Positions 22,556 through 33,103 of a stretch of 64,000 nucleotides of DNA are shown here, one piece after another (the first letter of the stretch is position 1; every line of letters begins with the position of its first letter). Below the pieces are notes generated by a model that saw nothing but the letters and a program-made list of their open reading frames with translations, did no database searches and was not told the origin of the DNA. The stretch covers positions 471,114 to 535,113 of the forward strand of contig NW_003314263.1 of the NCBI RefSeq assembly GCF_000143415.4. The letters run 5' to 3'. The DNA comes from Selaginella moellendorffii. Taxonomy: Eukaryota > Streptophyta > Lycopodiopsida > Selaginellales > Selaginellaceae. Both the position numbers and the translations under genes were made by a program.

Positions 22556-23374
22556 TCATTCTTTCTTACCGTCAGCTTTCACGTCGTCGACCGCTGGCTT
22601 CTCCTTCTCGTCGTCGTTAGCAGCGGGCTTGACAGGGTCGGACGAGAGATCCTTCACGGACAGCTTCTCCAGCGTCTCGGCCACTTTGGACTCCTCCTTG
22701 CTCTCTTCTTCGGTCGCCTTCTTCTCGCCTTGCTCCTCAGTGCGCTCCACGTAGATGTCCTTGAATCTCTGGGCATCTGGAAAACCAAACGATTTAACAC
22801 GTCGAGAAAGAGAAAGGTGGTGTGCTTACTCTCGACGCTGCCGAATCGGACACACAAAAGCTCCTTCTTCACTTCGCCGTCGGAGTAATCCATCGCGTGC
22901 CATACCCAGGTCTTGTCACTGCCAGCGTGCTCTTGCAAAGTCATTCCAGGAACCACTAGAAAAGGAAATGAAGATCAGTACAATGCAAGTTCCAAGTTTC
23001 TTCTACTCACAGTAGTGATTCGCACAGATCTTCAGCGTCTTGTTCTGTCGCATCAGTACTCTCGTCTTGTTCGTCTCCTTGTCCTTCAAAATCTTGATCA
23101 CGCCGGTCCCCCGCTCCTTCCACACCTGATCATACCTGTACAGCCTCGCCTTCCTAGAGAAAAAAATCCATCCTTTCACACAAAGAACTCACAAATCCAA
23201 GCAGAGCACTCACATATCCAGTAGCACCTCCTCATTCTCCTCCCCGGTTTTCACAGCCACTTCCTCAAGGCGCACAATCGGCGCGATCTGTGCGCCAGTG
23301 TCCTCCTCCTCCCCGGCGCCAGCGCCGTGCTCCTCCGCCGCTGCCACAGTCTCCTCGTCTTCCCGATCGGCCAT
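22556..23374 (-). CDS. Ran-binding protein 1 (RanBP1)
   Basis: Minus-strand exons 23214-23374, 23011-23153, 22830-22955 and 22556-22776 give 216 residues. An acidic N-terminus ([17 protein letters not shown]) leads into one Ran-binding (RanBD/PH-like) domain at about 28-160: [53 protein letters not shown], then [21 protein letters not shown] Lys/Glu-rich tail follows. The protein binds Ran-GTP in the cytosol and stimulates RanGAP during nuclear transport and mitosis. Length and domain order match plant RanBP1 (about 220 residues). A telo-box lies at 23413-23421 in the 5' leader. Confidence 0.96.
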
Positions 23375-23412
23375 CCCGGATCTCTCGAGCTGCCCTGCCG
23401 CAAAAAATCCAC

Positions 23413-23421
23413 AAACCCTAG
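23413..23421. promoter_or_regulatory. telo-box AAACCCTAG
   Basis: AAACCCTAG about 40 bases upstream of the RanBP1 start. The motif is typical of plant translation and cell-cycle genes; activity here is inferred. Confidence 0.4.
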
Positions 23422-24178
23422 CAAATGGAGCAATCCCTAGAGCACAAGACAAGAATATTCTTTTCGTACGTCAAATGTGCTGGGTCGTTCGTACCATCCC
23501 TTTACGAAAAGAGATCTTTTGACCACACTGGTTGAATGATTCTACCGTGTCCTCGAAGTCCTTCTTCCAAAAGAAACTTTGATCTAGCGACTGCGAAAGC
23601 GATCATCTATAGTTTTTTGGATAGACCCGGCGACCTCCAAAATCTCTCTTTTGCAGCACGAATTTGTTTCTTCTCTGGAAATCACTCCACAGCCGCAAGG
23701 TATCGCTTTCATCACCCACCGAGAAGAATTCTATGGAACTCGCTCGCGATTCAAGCACCTTGGGCTGTGAGACAATGGTTTCTCTATTCCGTTACAGGAC
23801 TTGTCTAGTTACCAGTCTTTTTCTCCGGTTCTTCGTGGTTTCCTCCAAGCTGACCTTGTCAAAAGCTCAAAGAGCGCCTACAGCTAGTGCCTGACTTTGA
23901 AGAAGCGATGAAAAGAAAGAAGAAGAAGAAGAAAAAAGTGGTGAGATAGCAGCTTTTCTGGAAATTCCACCTTGAATCGATCGTGGATGAAAGCCTCACG
24001 CGGTTTTCTCGTTGCTTGCCGAGCAATCAAGTCGAGAGAGTATATATACAGACGCTTGATTTGTCATGAAGAGTCACTTCTCGAGCTGCTCGTTGGTTTC
24101 TCTTTCTCTCTTGCGTTTGCTCCTTGGCTTTTTAATCGGAAGGAGTTATAGCATTTCTCTTTGAGTCGGGAAGAGGCA
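23422..24178. other. RanBP1 / laccase-1 divergent intergenic region
   Basis: No gene. It holds the shared upstream region of divergent RanBP1 (minus) and laccase 1 (plus), including a probable laccase TATA box at 24041-24048. Confidence 0.6.
24041..24048 (+). promoter_or_regulatory. probable TATA box of laccase 1
   Basis: TATATATA lies about 138 bases upstream of the laccase ATG at 24179, leaving room for a leader of about 100 bases. Assigned by motif and distance only. Confidence 0.55.
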
Positions 24179-26243
24179 ATGCAGCTCGAGGGATGGATGC
24201 TCGTTCCAATATTCTCGGCAATTCTGCTGAGTTTTTCTCTTGCTTCTCATGCCAATCCGGTCGAGATAGAAAGGTTCTACGAGTTTAATGTAAGTTTGTC
24301 AAGTTGTGTTGTCCTTCCAGCTCTTGAAGTTTTCTCATTGCAGATCACAAGATCGCAAGTTACTAGACTCTGCAGTACGAAGAACATCGTTAACGTCAAT
24401 GGACAGTTTCCGGGGCCCGAGATTCACCTCGATGAAGGAGACATGCTCGTTGTCAAGGTCAATAACCAGGTCCCGGAGAACATCACACTCCACTGGTAAA
24501 ATCTCGTTTTCAATCCCATAGAAAACTTTTCTCACGTACTCCATCGTGTTCTTGCCAAATGTTCGGTTTTGATCCAAGCACTCCTGATTAAAAACTAGAA
24601 GAAACGAAGAGGAGTAGCTTACTGACGTGACTTTGACGCAGGCATGGAGTTTTCCAGAATCGAACTGGCTGGTACGACGGCCCTGCTTATGTCACGCAGT
24701 GTCCAATCCAATCTGGAAGCTCCTACACGTACAAATTCGTGATAAAAAACCAGCGAGGAACTCTTTGGTGGCATGCTCACATTCGGTGGATGAGGGCCAC
24801 AGTCTATGGTGCGCTGATTATCCACCCAAGGCCTGGATCGAGCTTTCCATTCCCAGCACCAGACGCTGAAGTACCAATCCTCCTAGGTAAGGAAGAAGAG
24901 AAGAAAAGCTAACTTAAAAGAACTTACAGGTGAATGGTGGCAATCGGACGTCCAAGCCGTCTTGAATCAAGCTTTAGCATCCGGCGGTGGTCCAAACGTC
25001 TCGGATGCTTTTACCATCAATGGCCTCCCCGGGCCTCTCTACAATTGCTCTGGAAACGGTAATGAAAAGAGTAAATTTTCTCATGTCAGACTCTAATTTC
25101 TCCTGCCAGATGTATACGTACTCGATGTGGAGCAAGGGAAAACGTACCTCTTACGTATCATAAACGCTGCGATGAACACCGATCTCTTCTTCGGCATCGC
25201 CAATCACAAGTTGACGGTGGTGGAAGCCGATGCCTCGTATCACCAGCCTTTTGAAACCGACTATATCGTCATCACTCCCGGACAGACGACAAACGTACTC
25301 TTCACCGCGGATCAAACTCCCGGCCAGTACTTCATGGCGGCCTCGGCCTACGCAGCCGCAGTCCCCCAGAATCCATTCGACAACACGACCACCGCCGGGA
25401 TCATCAGATACAAATCGTCTCCTTCGTCTTTCTTCTCGGGGCTGCCAAGGCTCCCTGCGTTTAACGACACGAGAAAGGTGGTGAGCTTCAACAGCAAGCT
25501 CAGAGGCTTACTAACCGAGGAGCTCCCAACAGTACCCGTGAAAGTCGACCGGCACTTGTTCTTCACCGTGGGACTCAACCGTGAGGATTGTCCGAGGGGA
25601 GCTCCAAACTCGAGCTGCCAAGGAAATGGGGGAAGATTTGTCGCGTCCATCAACAACATCACTTACGTCTCGCCGAGAAGCTCCATTCTCGGTGCTTACT
25701 ACACCAACAAGCTGATGAACGTCTTCACCAAGGATTTCTCGACCAAGCCGCCGGTTAAGTTCGACTACACTGGAAGGCCACTGAGGAACTTAAACTCGAA
25801 GAACGGGACGAAAGCTCGGATCATACCTTACGGCAGTAGCGTGCAGATAATTCTCCAGGGGACGAGCCTTGTCAACGCTGAAAGCCATCCAATTCATCTC
25901 CACGGCTATGACTTCTTCATCGTCGGCCAAGGCTTTGGAAACTACAAGAAAAAGTACGAAGCCAGCTTCAACCTGGTGGATCCTCCTCTTCGAAACACCA
26001 TCTCGGTTCCTCTCAAAGGTTGGGCAGCTATAAGATTGATAGCAAACAATCCAGGTTAGTTTCCCCTTCGCCATCTTTCTTGAAATTCTCATACCTTGTT
26101 CTCCATTCGCAGGAGTGTGGTTTATGCACTGTCACTTAGATATCCACACTACTTGGGGATTGGACACTGTTCTCATCGTCGAGAACGGCGAGGGACCTTT
26201 GCAATCGATCCAGGCACCCCCACCGGATTATCCACGCTGCTAA
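24179..26243 (+). CDS. laccase (multicopper oxidase) 1
   Basis: Six exons: 24179-24289, 24344-24495, 24642-24886, 24930-25058, 25110-26054 and 26113-26243, 570 residues, all phases agreeing. Signal peptide ([19 protein letters not shown]), then three cupredoxin domains. Copper motifs: [33 protein letters not shown], and [16 protein letters not shown], whose Leu at the axial T1 position is typical of high-potential plant laccases. Many N-glycosylation sites (NIT, NRT, NTT). Laccases oxidise phenolics such as monolignols in the cell wall with reduction of oxygen to water; spikemosses make lignin. A TATA box is at 24041. It is convergent with laccase 2. Substrate is inferred from family. Confidence 0.96.
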
Positions 26244-26884
26244 AGAGTTACCACACACATTCTCCCATCCGATTTTTCTTGTTAAGTTTGCTTTGGACCC
26301 TCAAGCACAGAAACAAAGATTGTCAAACGAACCACAATAAAGAAATACTTGCAAACGAAGATCTTTTCAATCACGCGGAAACGAAGAAACTGCAAGCAAA
26401 GATAACGAAATGGAAAGGAAGCAAACTTGGCAAATTTACGTGCACAACTCTTTCGCTGTAGACGAGATCTTCACAATCATGACAAGCTGTGCTGTGATTG
26501 CATTGCCTCCATGAACCACGTTGACACGCATGAACTTTCTTGCGTGAAATGCCCAAATTGCGCATGCCCCTTCCAGGCAAATGCCGAAGGAAAAGAATTC
26601 AAGAAAGTCGCATCATCCGACCGAAGGGGCCTTCTAAGCATAGAGTTCTCTAGAATCGATTTACAAAAACACCCACTTTATTATTCGAGAACCCACTTGA
26701 GATTCCAAAACAAAACTCCAATTCTTTTTAAATCTTCCCTTTGTCCCTGTTCTTGGGCTTTTTCGACTATAACCCCCCACGTTTGTGGGGACAGTGGTGT
26801 ATGACTCTATCAAACAATCAATCGATCGATCGGCCGCTAACCTCTCCAGGGCTGGTTGTGGTCTTTGTACAAACAAGCGAGCAA
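26244..26884. other. laccase 1 / laccase 2 convergent intergenic
   Basis: No gene. It holds the 3' flanks of two convergent laccases; a candidate AATAAA poly(A) signal for laccase 1 is at about 26336. No recognisable motif beyond this. Confidence 0.6.
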
Positions 26885-29021
26885 TCAGCAAGGCGGCAGA
26901 TCCTTGGGCGGTGGCTCCAAGCGCTGCCACTCCTCGGCACCGTCCTCCACAATAAACACGGTATCGAGCCCCGTCAAAGAATGCAAATCCAAGTGACAAT
27001 GAAACGCCCAAGTCCCTGGCAGCACGAGAAGAAGAGAGACGATCATCCCACGAAAGAACTCGCGATAAAACTCACCTGGGTTGTTCGCGACGAATCTGAT
27101 CACTGCCCAGCCGGCCGCCGGCACCGAGATGGTGTTCCTCAGCGGCGGATCCACCAGGTTGAACGCTGGCGAGTCGCGGGTCCGATTGAAATTCCCCCTC
27201 CCGGTGGCCAGCACGTAGAAATCAAAGCCATGCAAGTGAATGGGATGGTTCTCGGGCGCCAGGAGCGTCGTCCCCTGGAGCACCACCTCCACGGTGGCGC
27301 CGTACGGAATGATCCTCGCCTTGGTCCCCTCGGGCGCGTTCTGGTTGGCGATGGCGGGGCTCGCGGTGAAGTTGTACGGACGCGGGAACCGCGGGAAATC
27401 GGTGGTATATCCGCTGGGATCCTGTCCGCTGTGGATGAAATCGAAGTGCTGCTTGAGAAACGCCGAGGAGGATCCGATGAAGCTGACGTTGTTCATGGAG
27501 GCGCCGAATCGCCCGCCGCCGGGGACCGGCAGGAGGCACGAGATGTTAGGGTTCATGGTTGGCGGGCACCTCTGGACGTTGAGACCCACCGTGATGAAGA
27601 ACTTCTCCGCGACGGGCGATGCCGGGAGGGGAAACTCGCGGCGGACGCGATCTGGGCTGCGGAGCTTCGCCGCGAAGGCGTCCGAGAAGGCGGATCCAGC
27701 GGTGGAGGGCGGGAGCGATGGGAGGAGGAAGCGCGGGAAGGATTTGCGCGGGGGGGAAGCGTAGGAGAGGATGGCGGCGGTGGTGGTGTTCTGGAAGGGG
27801 ATGAATGGCGGCGCGGAGGCGAAGGCGTGCGCCGCCATGGAGTACGTGAGGGATGGATCGCGGTCTGTGGTGAAGAGGGCGGTGATGGCCTGGCCTGGGG
27901 AGATGACCAGCGAGGGAGTGGTGAAGGGCTTCACGTACTGCGCGTCGGCCTCCACGATGGTGAGGGTGTGGTTGGCTATGCCGAAGAAGAGCTCCGTGTT
28001 CATGGCCGCGCTGATGAGGCGGAGGAGGTATCGCGTCCCGGGCTGGAGATTGAAGACTTGCGTGTCTGCGAAATCAGAGAGAGTTTGTGTGGGATTCTTT
28101 CCTTGTTCTTCTGGGAGTGATTCTCGCAAGAATTGTGGAGAGATTTGGGCAGGGATAGTAGGAGCTTAGGATGATCTCGGCTCTCTTACCTTGTTGCGAG
28201 CACTTGCCATACAGCGGCCCGGGCAATCCATTGATGGTGAATGCGTCCGAGAGATTCGTCCCAGCGCCAGTTAGCATGGCTTGTCCGATCACGTCGAGAA
28301 CGTCCGATTTCCACCACTCGCCTGGAGGTCACGGAGAAGATGAATTGCTGGAAACCCATGGACTGGAACTAGACTCTGACGATGTTCTTACCAAGCATGA
28401 CGACAAGCTCTTTTGGTTTCGGCTCGCCTGGTCGCAAGAATGGAAGGCTCTCCTTTGGATGAACGATGAGAGCTCCATACACGGTGGCTCTCAAGAAAGT
28501 GATGTGCGCGTGCCACCACAGCGTTCCTCGCTGCCGGACGACATCGAATTTGTACACGAAGGATCTCTGGCGCTGGATCGGGCACTGGGTGATGTAAGCC
28601 GGGCCATCAAACCAGCCTGTTCGATTCTGGAAGATACCATGCCTGGAAATCCATCCATCAGAAGCGAAGAACACTTGAATCTTTGTGTTGTTCTACCAGT
28701 GCAATGTGATGTTGTGATTGATGAAGTTGTTTACTCTGATTTCCAGGCTATCGCCCTCCTCGACATCGATTTGCGGTCCTGGGAATTGATTGTTCACCAC
28801 GATGATTGACTTTGTGCTGCAGAGCCTCGTGATTTTCTTCTCGGTAATCTACCAAGAGAGAATTTTTGCAGCTAAGACAAAATGGAGGAAAAACAGAGGA
28901 TTCTTACATTGAATTCGTAGAACTTTGTTCTTGGCGGCGTTGCCCCGGAGAATTGAGCTCCGATTGCCAACCACAAGAAATAAAAGGCCAAGCTCGCTTG
29001 CATTGCCCCTCGCCTGGCCAT
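26885..29021 (-). CDS. laccase (multicopper oxidase) 2
   Basis: Minus-strand exons 28908-29021, 28697-28848, 28392-28642, 28190-28321, 27076-28065 and 26885-27015 give 589 residues. Signal peptide at the N-terminus; an alternative ATG six codons in (29003) gives a similar leader. Copper motifs [34 protein letters not shown] and [16 protein letters not shown]. Exon boundaries fall at the same places and phases as in laccase 1, so the two are paralogues. The middle domain is longer and Pro/Ser-rich ([18 protein letters not shown]). In the last motif HSLTGLD replaces the usual HTTWGLD, keeping copper ligands but changing nearby residues. Apoplastic phenol oxidation is inferred. A TATA-like ATATAAAA (minus) is at 29239-29246. 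Confidence 0.96.
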
Positions 29022-30810
29022 CGAGCTCGATCCAATCCTACAAACACTCCTGCGCGCTCTGCTTGTGCCAGAGCAATAAGACTTTCGAGGGATTTCAAGC
29101 CGATCGAGCAGAGTAAGAGGAGGGCGATCAATACTACGTGCTTGACACGCCAGAAAACAAGGATCTCTTAGCTAGCTCGCGTCTCCTCCCCTCTTACTCG
29201 CGGCTACTTCTCCCCCAAAACCTTGTGCGCTTTCGATCCTTTTATATCCCCGACGACGGAATCAAAACGCCACTGTGTTGTGCTCGATGCTTCGGCACAG
29301 CAAATTCAACTCCTTACAGGCTAGCGAACAGCAACACGAGTGGGGTCTCCAGGAAAATGGAGGGAGGAAAGAAGCACGACGTCGAGCTAGAGTAAACAAT
29401 GCTGTCGCGCCATCGCCATCGCCATCGCCACTGCTCTTTGTGGCTGGCTCAAGCCGTCGGATGGGCACGAATCCGACGGCGCGCTTCAAATCCTCCCATC
29501 CAACGGTGGAGTTCAAACCTTCCGTGTTGACGCCCTCAAATGGTGCCCCCTTAGTGCGCGCCGCAGCCAACGGCTGGGATCCGCGTAAGACTGATATACG
29601 TGCTCGTCACCAAAGTGCCTGGATGGGAGATAATCTAGAAGCTTTGGAGGTCTGTCCGTTGAAAACCCACTTGATTATAGAGCGCATTAAGGTTGTCTAG
29701 ATCGGCTATATCTAAGGACAATGTCAGAGTAGATGCAATCTACCATTTGATAATCGCTTATCAATGGTGTCAACCATGTAAGAATGTGGACATTTTCACG
29801 GCATGGTTGAAAAGATTTGGTCTTGGAGCCATGACGCGATCAAAGAGCGTGGACCCTCTCAAAGTCTTTACGTGAGATTATCCTCCAAGCAACCTTTGGG
29901 TGCCAAGACGGAGCCATCCAACCAAGCGCATTTCCACGACCACTTTGCGTGGCATCACGAAGTGGCCACAAGATTGTTGGTCGTGTGGACATATCAAGCA
30001 ACAGTCCGAGTGAGAATGACAAGGCGTTTTGGAGTTTTCAAATGGAGGTTTAGGTGTGTTTCTCAAGTGGGGTATAAGATTAGAATTCTAAGCCAAAGAA
30101 ATACTTGGTCTGTGTTCTTAGGTAGAATGTTCACGTTCTAGAGCCTCTTCTCTTTCCAGGTTCTCCAAATTCTTTAGTGTCGTGATCATCGCCAACAAGA
30201 AGAATCTTATGAGAAAGTTTCGAAATCAACTTCTGGAAAAAGCGAAGCTTTCGAGTTCTCATGCTAGCTGTGTTGATCGATCCGTGTTTGTCTTTGCCCA
30301 ATGACAATGAAAATGGGACTTGCATCTTTTGTCTTGACCCACTTCGGACCCTTCTTGGCGACTTTCGAGGACGAGTTCTTGGGACCGAGCGTGCGATCAC
30401 TTGAAAAGAGTTCTTTCCTTACAAGAGAAAACACGAATCACTAATAGTGCTACTATAAGCTCTAGGAGCGATTAAAGAAACTTAAAGGTCCTTGGTTGAT
30501 AATATGGCTTTTGATGGATAGGTTAATCCTCTACGTATATGAGGAATCTAGCTGGCTTTTGGTGGATTGGTGGCTGGGATTGGTATGTTCAACCTTGAGT
30601 GTAAACTATTGCATTCCTGCTTGTTGAAACGGGGTTGACAGGGATGTGATTTGTCCCTTGTTGGATGCAAGAAAATCGGCAAAAATAAAGTCGGTGGCCA
30701 AGCTTGTTTCAAATATTTTTTTGAAAAAAAAAATCCCGCTTTTCTATTTCTGATCCATGGAACAGTTTTGCGGGTGGTAAAGGGTGATTCTCGGGGAAAC
30801 AGCAAATGAG
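29022..30810. other. intergenic, no gene; contains GCCGTCGGAT inverted repeat
   Basis: Upstream region of laccase 2, then DNA without coding signal up to the PPR start. A 10-base inverted repeat is at 29453-29480. Several frames of 60-140 codons are open, but they show no domain and lack splice support. Confidence 0.55.
29453..29480. repeat. 10-bp inverted repeat GCCGTCGGAT / ATCCGACGGC
   Basis: Perfect 10-base arms (29453-29462 and 29471-29480) separated by 8 bases. The same ATCCGACGG-type motif recurs near other genes in the window (57250-57330, and a variant at 59719). Confidence 0.85.
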
Positions 30811-32559
30811 ATGCCTAGTCTCCATCACGAATCCGAGGATCTTTTGGCGAAACAAGTCCGGTCCTGCAAAGGGGTTGCATCCGTCCGCCAAATCCACGCT
30901 CACATTCGCCGCGGAATCTTTTACTCCAGCACGTACCTCGCAAATCTCCTCATTGACAGTTACGCCAAATGCCGCTGCCTGGAAGAATCTCTGGCGCTGT
31001 TCCACAGTGGGGCTTTCTCGCGCAATGCTTTCTCGTGGAATATACTCATCACGGCATATGCCCACAACGGGCATATGGACGAGTCCCATGAAATATTCGA
31101 TTTGATGCCCCAGCGCAACGTGGTAACGTGGAGTGTGCTTGTTACCCAATACACCAAAACAGGGAATCTTGCAGAGGCGAAAAGAATCTTTCATTTGATT
31201 CCGGGAGAGTGCGTTATTGCCTCGACTGGTATGCTGGTAGCATATGCCCAGGGCGGGCATCTTGATGACGCTCGAAGGATATTCGATGGCATGTCGTGTC
31301 GCAGCGTGGTAACGTGGAACTCGATGGTGCAGGGATATTCCGACGCAGCAAACGTGGAAAGCGCCAGGGCTTTGTTCGACAGGATGCCGGCGTGGGATAT
31401 TCCGTCGTGGAACACCGTGCTCCAGGCATATGCCCAAGCCGTGGATGCCGAGGGAGCTTCCCGAATATTCCAGGCGATCCCGGAGCGTACGGCCGTTTCG
31501 TCCACCGCGATGATCAAGCTGTGGGCGCAGTTAGGTCACCTCGATCGCGCCGTGGCGACGTTCCAATCCATGCCCGATTGCGACATTGTGGCCTGGACAG
31601 CGATCCTTGCCGCCCACGGCCAGAACCAGCGATTGGAGAGCGCGCACAGGATCTTTGCCCTAATGCCCCAGCACGATGGAGTTTCTTCCACTGCGATGCT
31701 CTCGGCCTGTGGAGCGAACGGGGAAACCATCCTCGCTGAAGAGATGTTTGAGAAGATTCCTGTGAAGAACGCAGTGACCTGGACTGCCATGATCGGAGTC
31801 TACTGCGCAAGCTACCAAACTGACCGTGCTAGAATGGTTCTTGAAAAGATGCCTTACCACGGAGTTATCGCGTGGACTATCATTGCTCACGCATATACCA
31901 CAAAAGGGCATCTTGTCGAGGCAAAATCACTGCTAGACAAAGTGCCCTCCAACAGCACAGTGGCATCTACTGTGATGCTTGCGGCTTATTCGAATGTCGG
32001 CCACCTTTCTAATGCCAAAACTGTGTTTGATTCTATGCAAGAACAGGACTCTGTGATGTGGTCCGCTGCGATTACCGCATATGCCCAAGCCGGGCATTTG
32101 GAAGAGTGTGTAGATATTTTCCGGAAAATGGTTCTCGCGGGATTCGAGCCTCGGGACATTACGTTTACGTGCGTGCTCACCGGGCTCAGCCACGCTGGGG
32201 CCGCCGATCGAGCTCGAGAGTTCTTCCACATTATGTGTGGTGATTTTAGACTTTGTCCGAGGATTGAGCACTACTGCTGCGTGATTGATCTCTTGGGACG
32301 TGTCAAGAGGCTGGACGACGCCGAGGAGCTCGCGAGAAACATGCCGTTCGAGTCTTATGGCCTTGCATGGTCGACGCTGTTGGCCGCTTGCAAACTTCAC
32401 GGAGATTCTCAGAGGGGAGCTCGGGCGGCCGGAGAGGCCATGGATTTGGATCCCAAAAATCCATCTCCGTTTCTTCTCTTGTCCAATATGTTTGTAAGTT
32501 CTGAGACCCGGGTGGATGATAATGACCCAAGAGTCCAATCTTTTGCTACTTTCTTTTAA
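30811..32559 (+). CDS. PLS-class PPR protein 2, E region cut short
   Basis: Start at ATG 30811 (MPSLHHESEDLLAKQVRSC); about 582 residues to the stop at 32557-32559. Tandem PPR motifs alternate in P/S style (for example MPQRNVVTWSVLVTQYTKTG), followed by the E-domain lead (HYCCVIDLLGRVKRLDDAEE) and the E1 ending SPFLLLSNMF. Directly after NMF a GTAAGT donor occurs, so the real 3' end may be spliced; candidate acceptors at about 32570 add only a few codons before a stop. No DYW. Probably an organelle RNA-binding and editing factor. It lies between laccases 2 and 3. The repeated GCATATGCCCA phrase in its DNA reflects the AYAQ motif ends. Confidence 0.9.
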   Translation: MPSLHHESEDLLAKQVRSCKGVASVRQIHAHIRRGIFYSSTYLANLLIDSYAKCRCLEESLALFHSGAFSRNAFSWNILITAYAHNGHMDESHEIFDLMPQRNVVTWSVLVTQYTKTGNLAEAKRIFHLIPGECVIASTGMLVAYAQGGHLDDARRIFDGMSCRSVVTWNSMVQGYSDAANVESARALFDRMPAWDIPSWNTVLQAYAQAVDAEGASRIFQAIPERTAVSSTAMIKLWAQLGHLDRAVATFQSMPDCDIVAWTAILAAHGQNQRLESAHRIFALMPQHDGVSSTAMLSACGANGETILAEEMFEKIPVKNAVTWTAMIGVYCASYQTDRARMVLEKMPYHGVIAWTIIAHAYTTKGHLVEAKSLLDKVPSNSTVASTVMLAAYSNVGHLSNAKTVFDSMQEQDSVMWSAAITAYAQAGHLEECVDIFRKMVLAGFEPRDITFTCVLTGLSHAGAADRAREFFHIMCGDFRLCPRIEHYCCVIDLLGRVKRLDDAEELARNMPFESYGLAWSTLLAACKLHGDSQRGARAAGEAMDLDPKNPSPFLLLSNMFVSSETRVDDNDPRVQSFATFF

Positions 32560-33103
32560 CACAGCTTTTTCTCTAGCATAGCATGACACGAGAGAATCTA
32601 TAAAGCAGCCAACAATGTTGACACGAGTTCAACGATCGGACAGGCAGTGGAATGCTGCGACCGTTTGATCCAAACTTTCCTAGATTTATTTCAAATGATT
32701 TAGTGTTCTATTGTACCGTTTGCCCAAGACCTGTCTATTCGGTGTGGTTCTTTTTCAAGTCTTGCTGAGGACTTTGGATTCAGGCTCTTTGGGTTGGAAG
32801 GTTTGCTGGGGAAGAACTTTTGGGTTTGATGACGACTAGGCAACGAAAATCTTGTATGTATACGTAAAGTAATGGAATTCTTCTTTGAGAAGAACTTACT
32901 CAAGAAGTTGGTCCACAGATCTCAACGTGCTTTCTCTTTTCTTTGACTTTCTCTTTTAACTCTAGGTTTAAACACCCGATCATTGTATGTACCCACCTAA
33001 AATCATTCCCCTCGCTTGCTTGCATCTTAAAGCAACCTGGAGGGAAAGAAAACTAAACTAAATCCTGATATAAGATCTTCGCTGTGATGATCAGAGGCAC
33101 TAG
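32560..33103. other. intergenic, no gene
   Basis: 3' flanks of the PPR gene and the convergent laccase 3. Candidate splice acceptors for a last PPR exon occur near 32570. Nothing else is recognised. Confidence 0.6.

Noticed and set aside
26741-28120. 459-codon plus-strand frame opposite laccase 2
   Set aside because: Antisense shadow of a GC-rich laccase exon; low-complexity Gly/Glu/Arg content and no domain.
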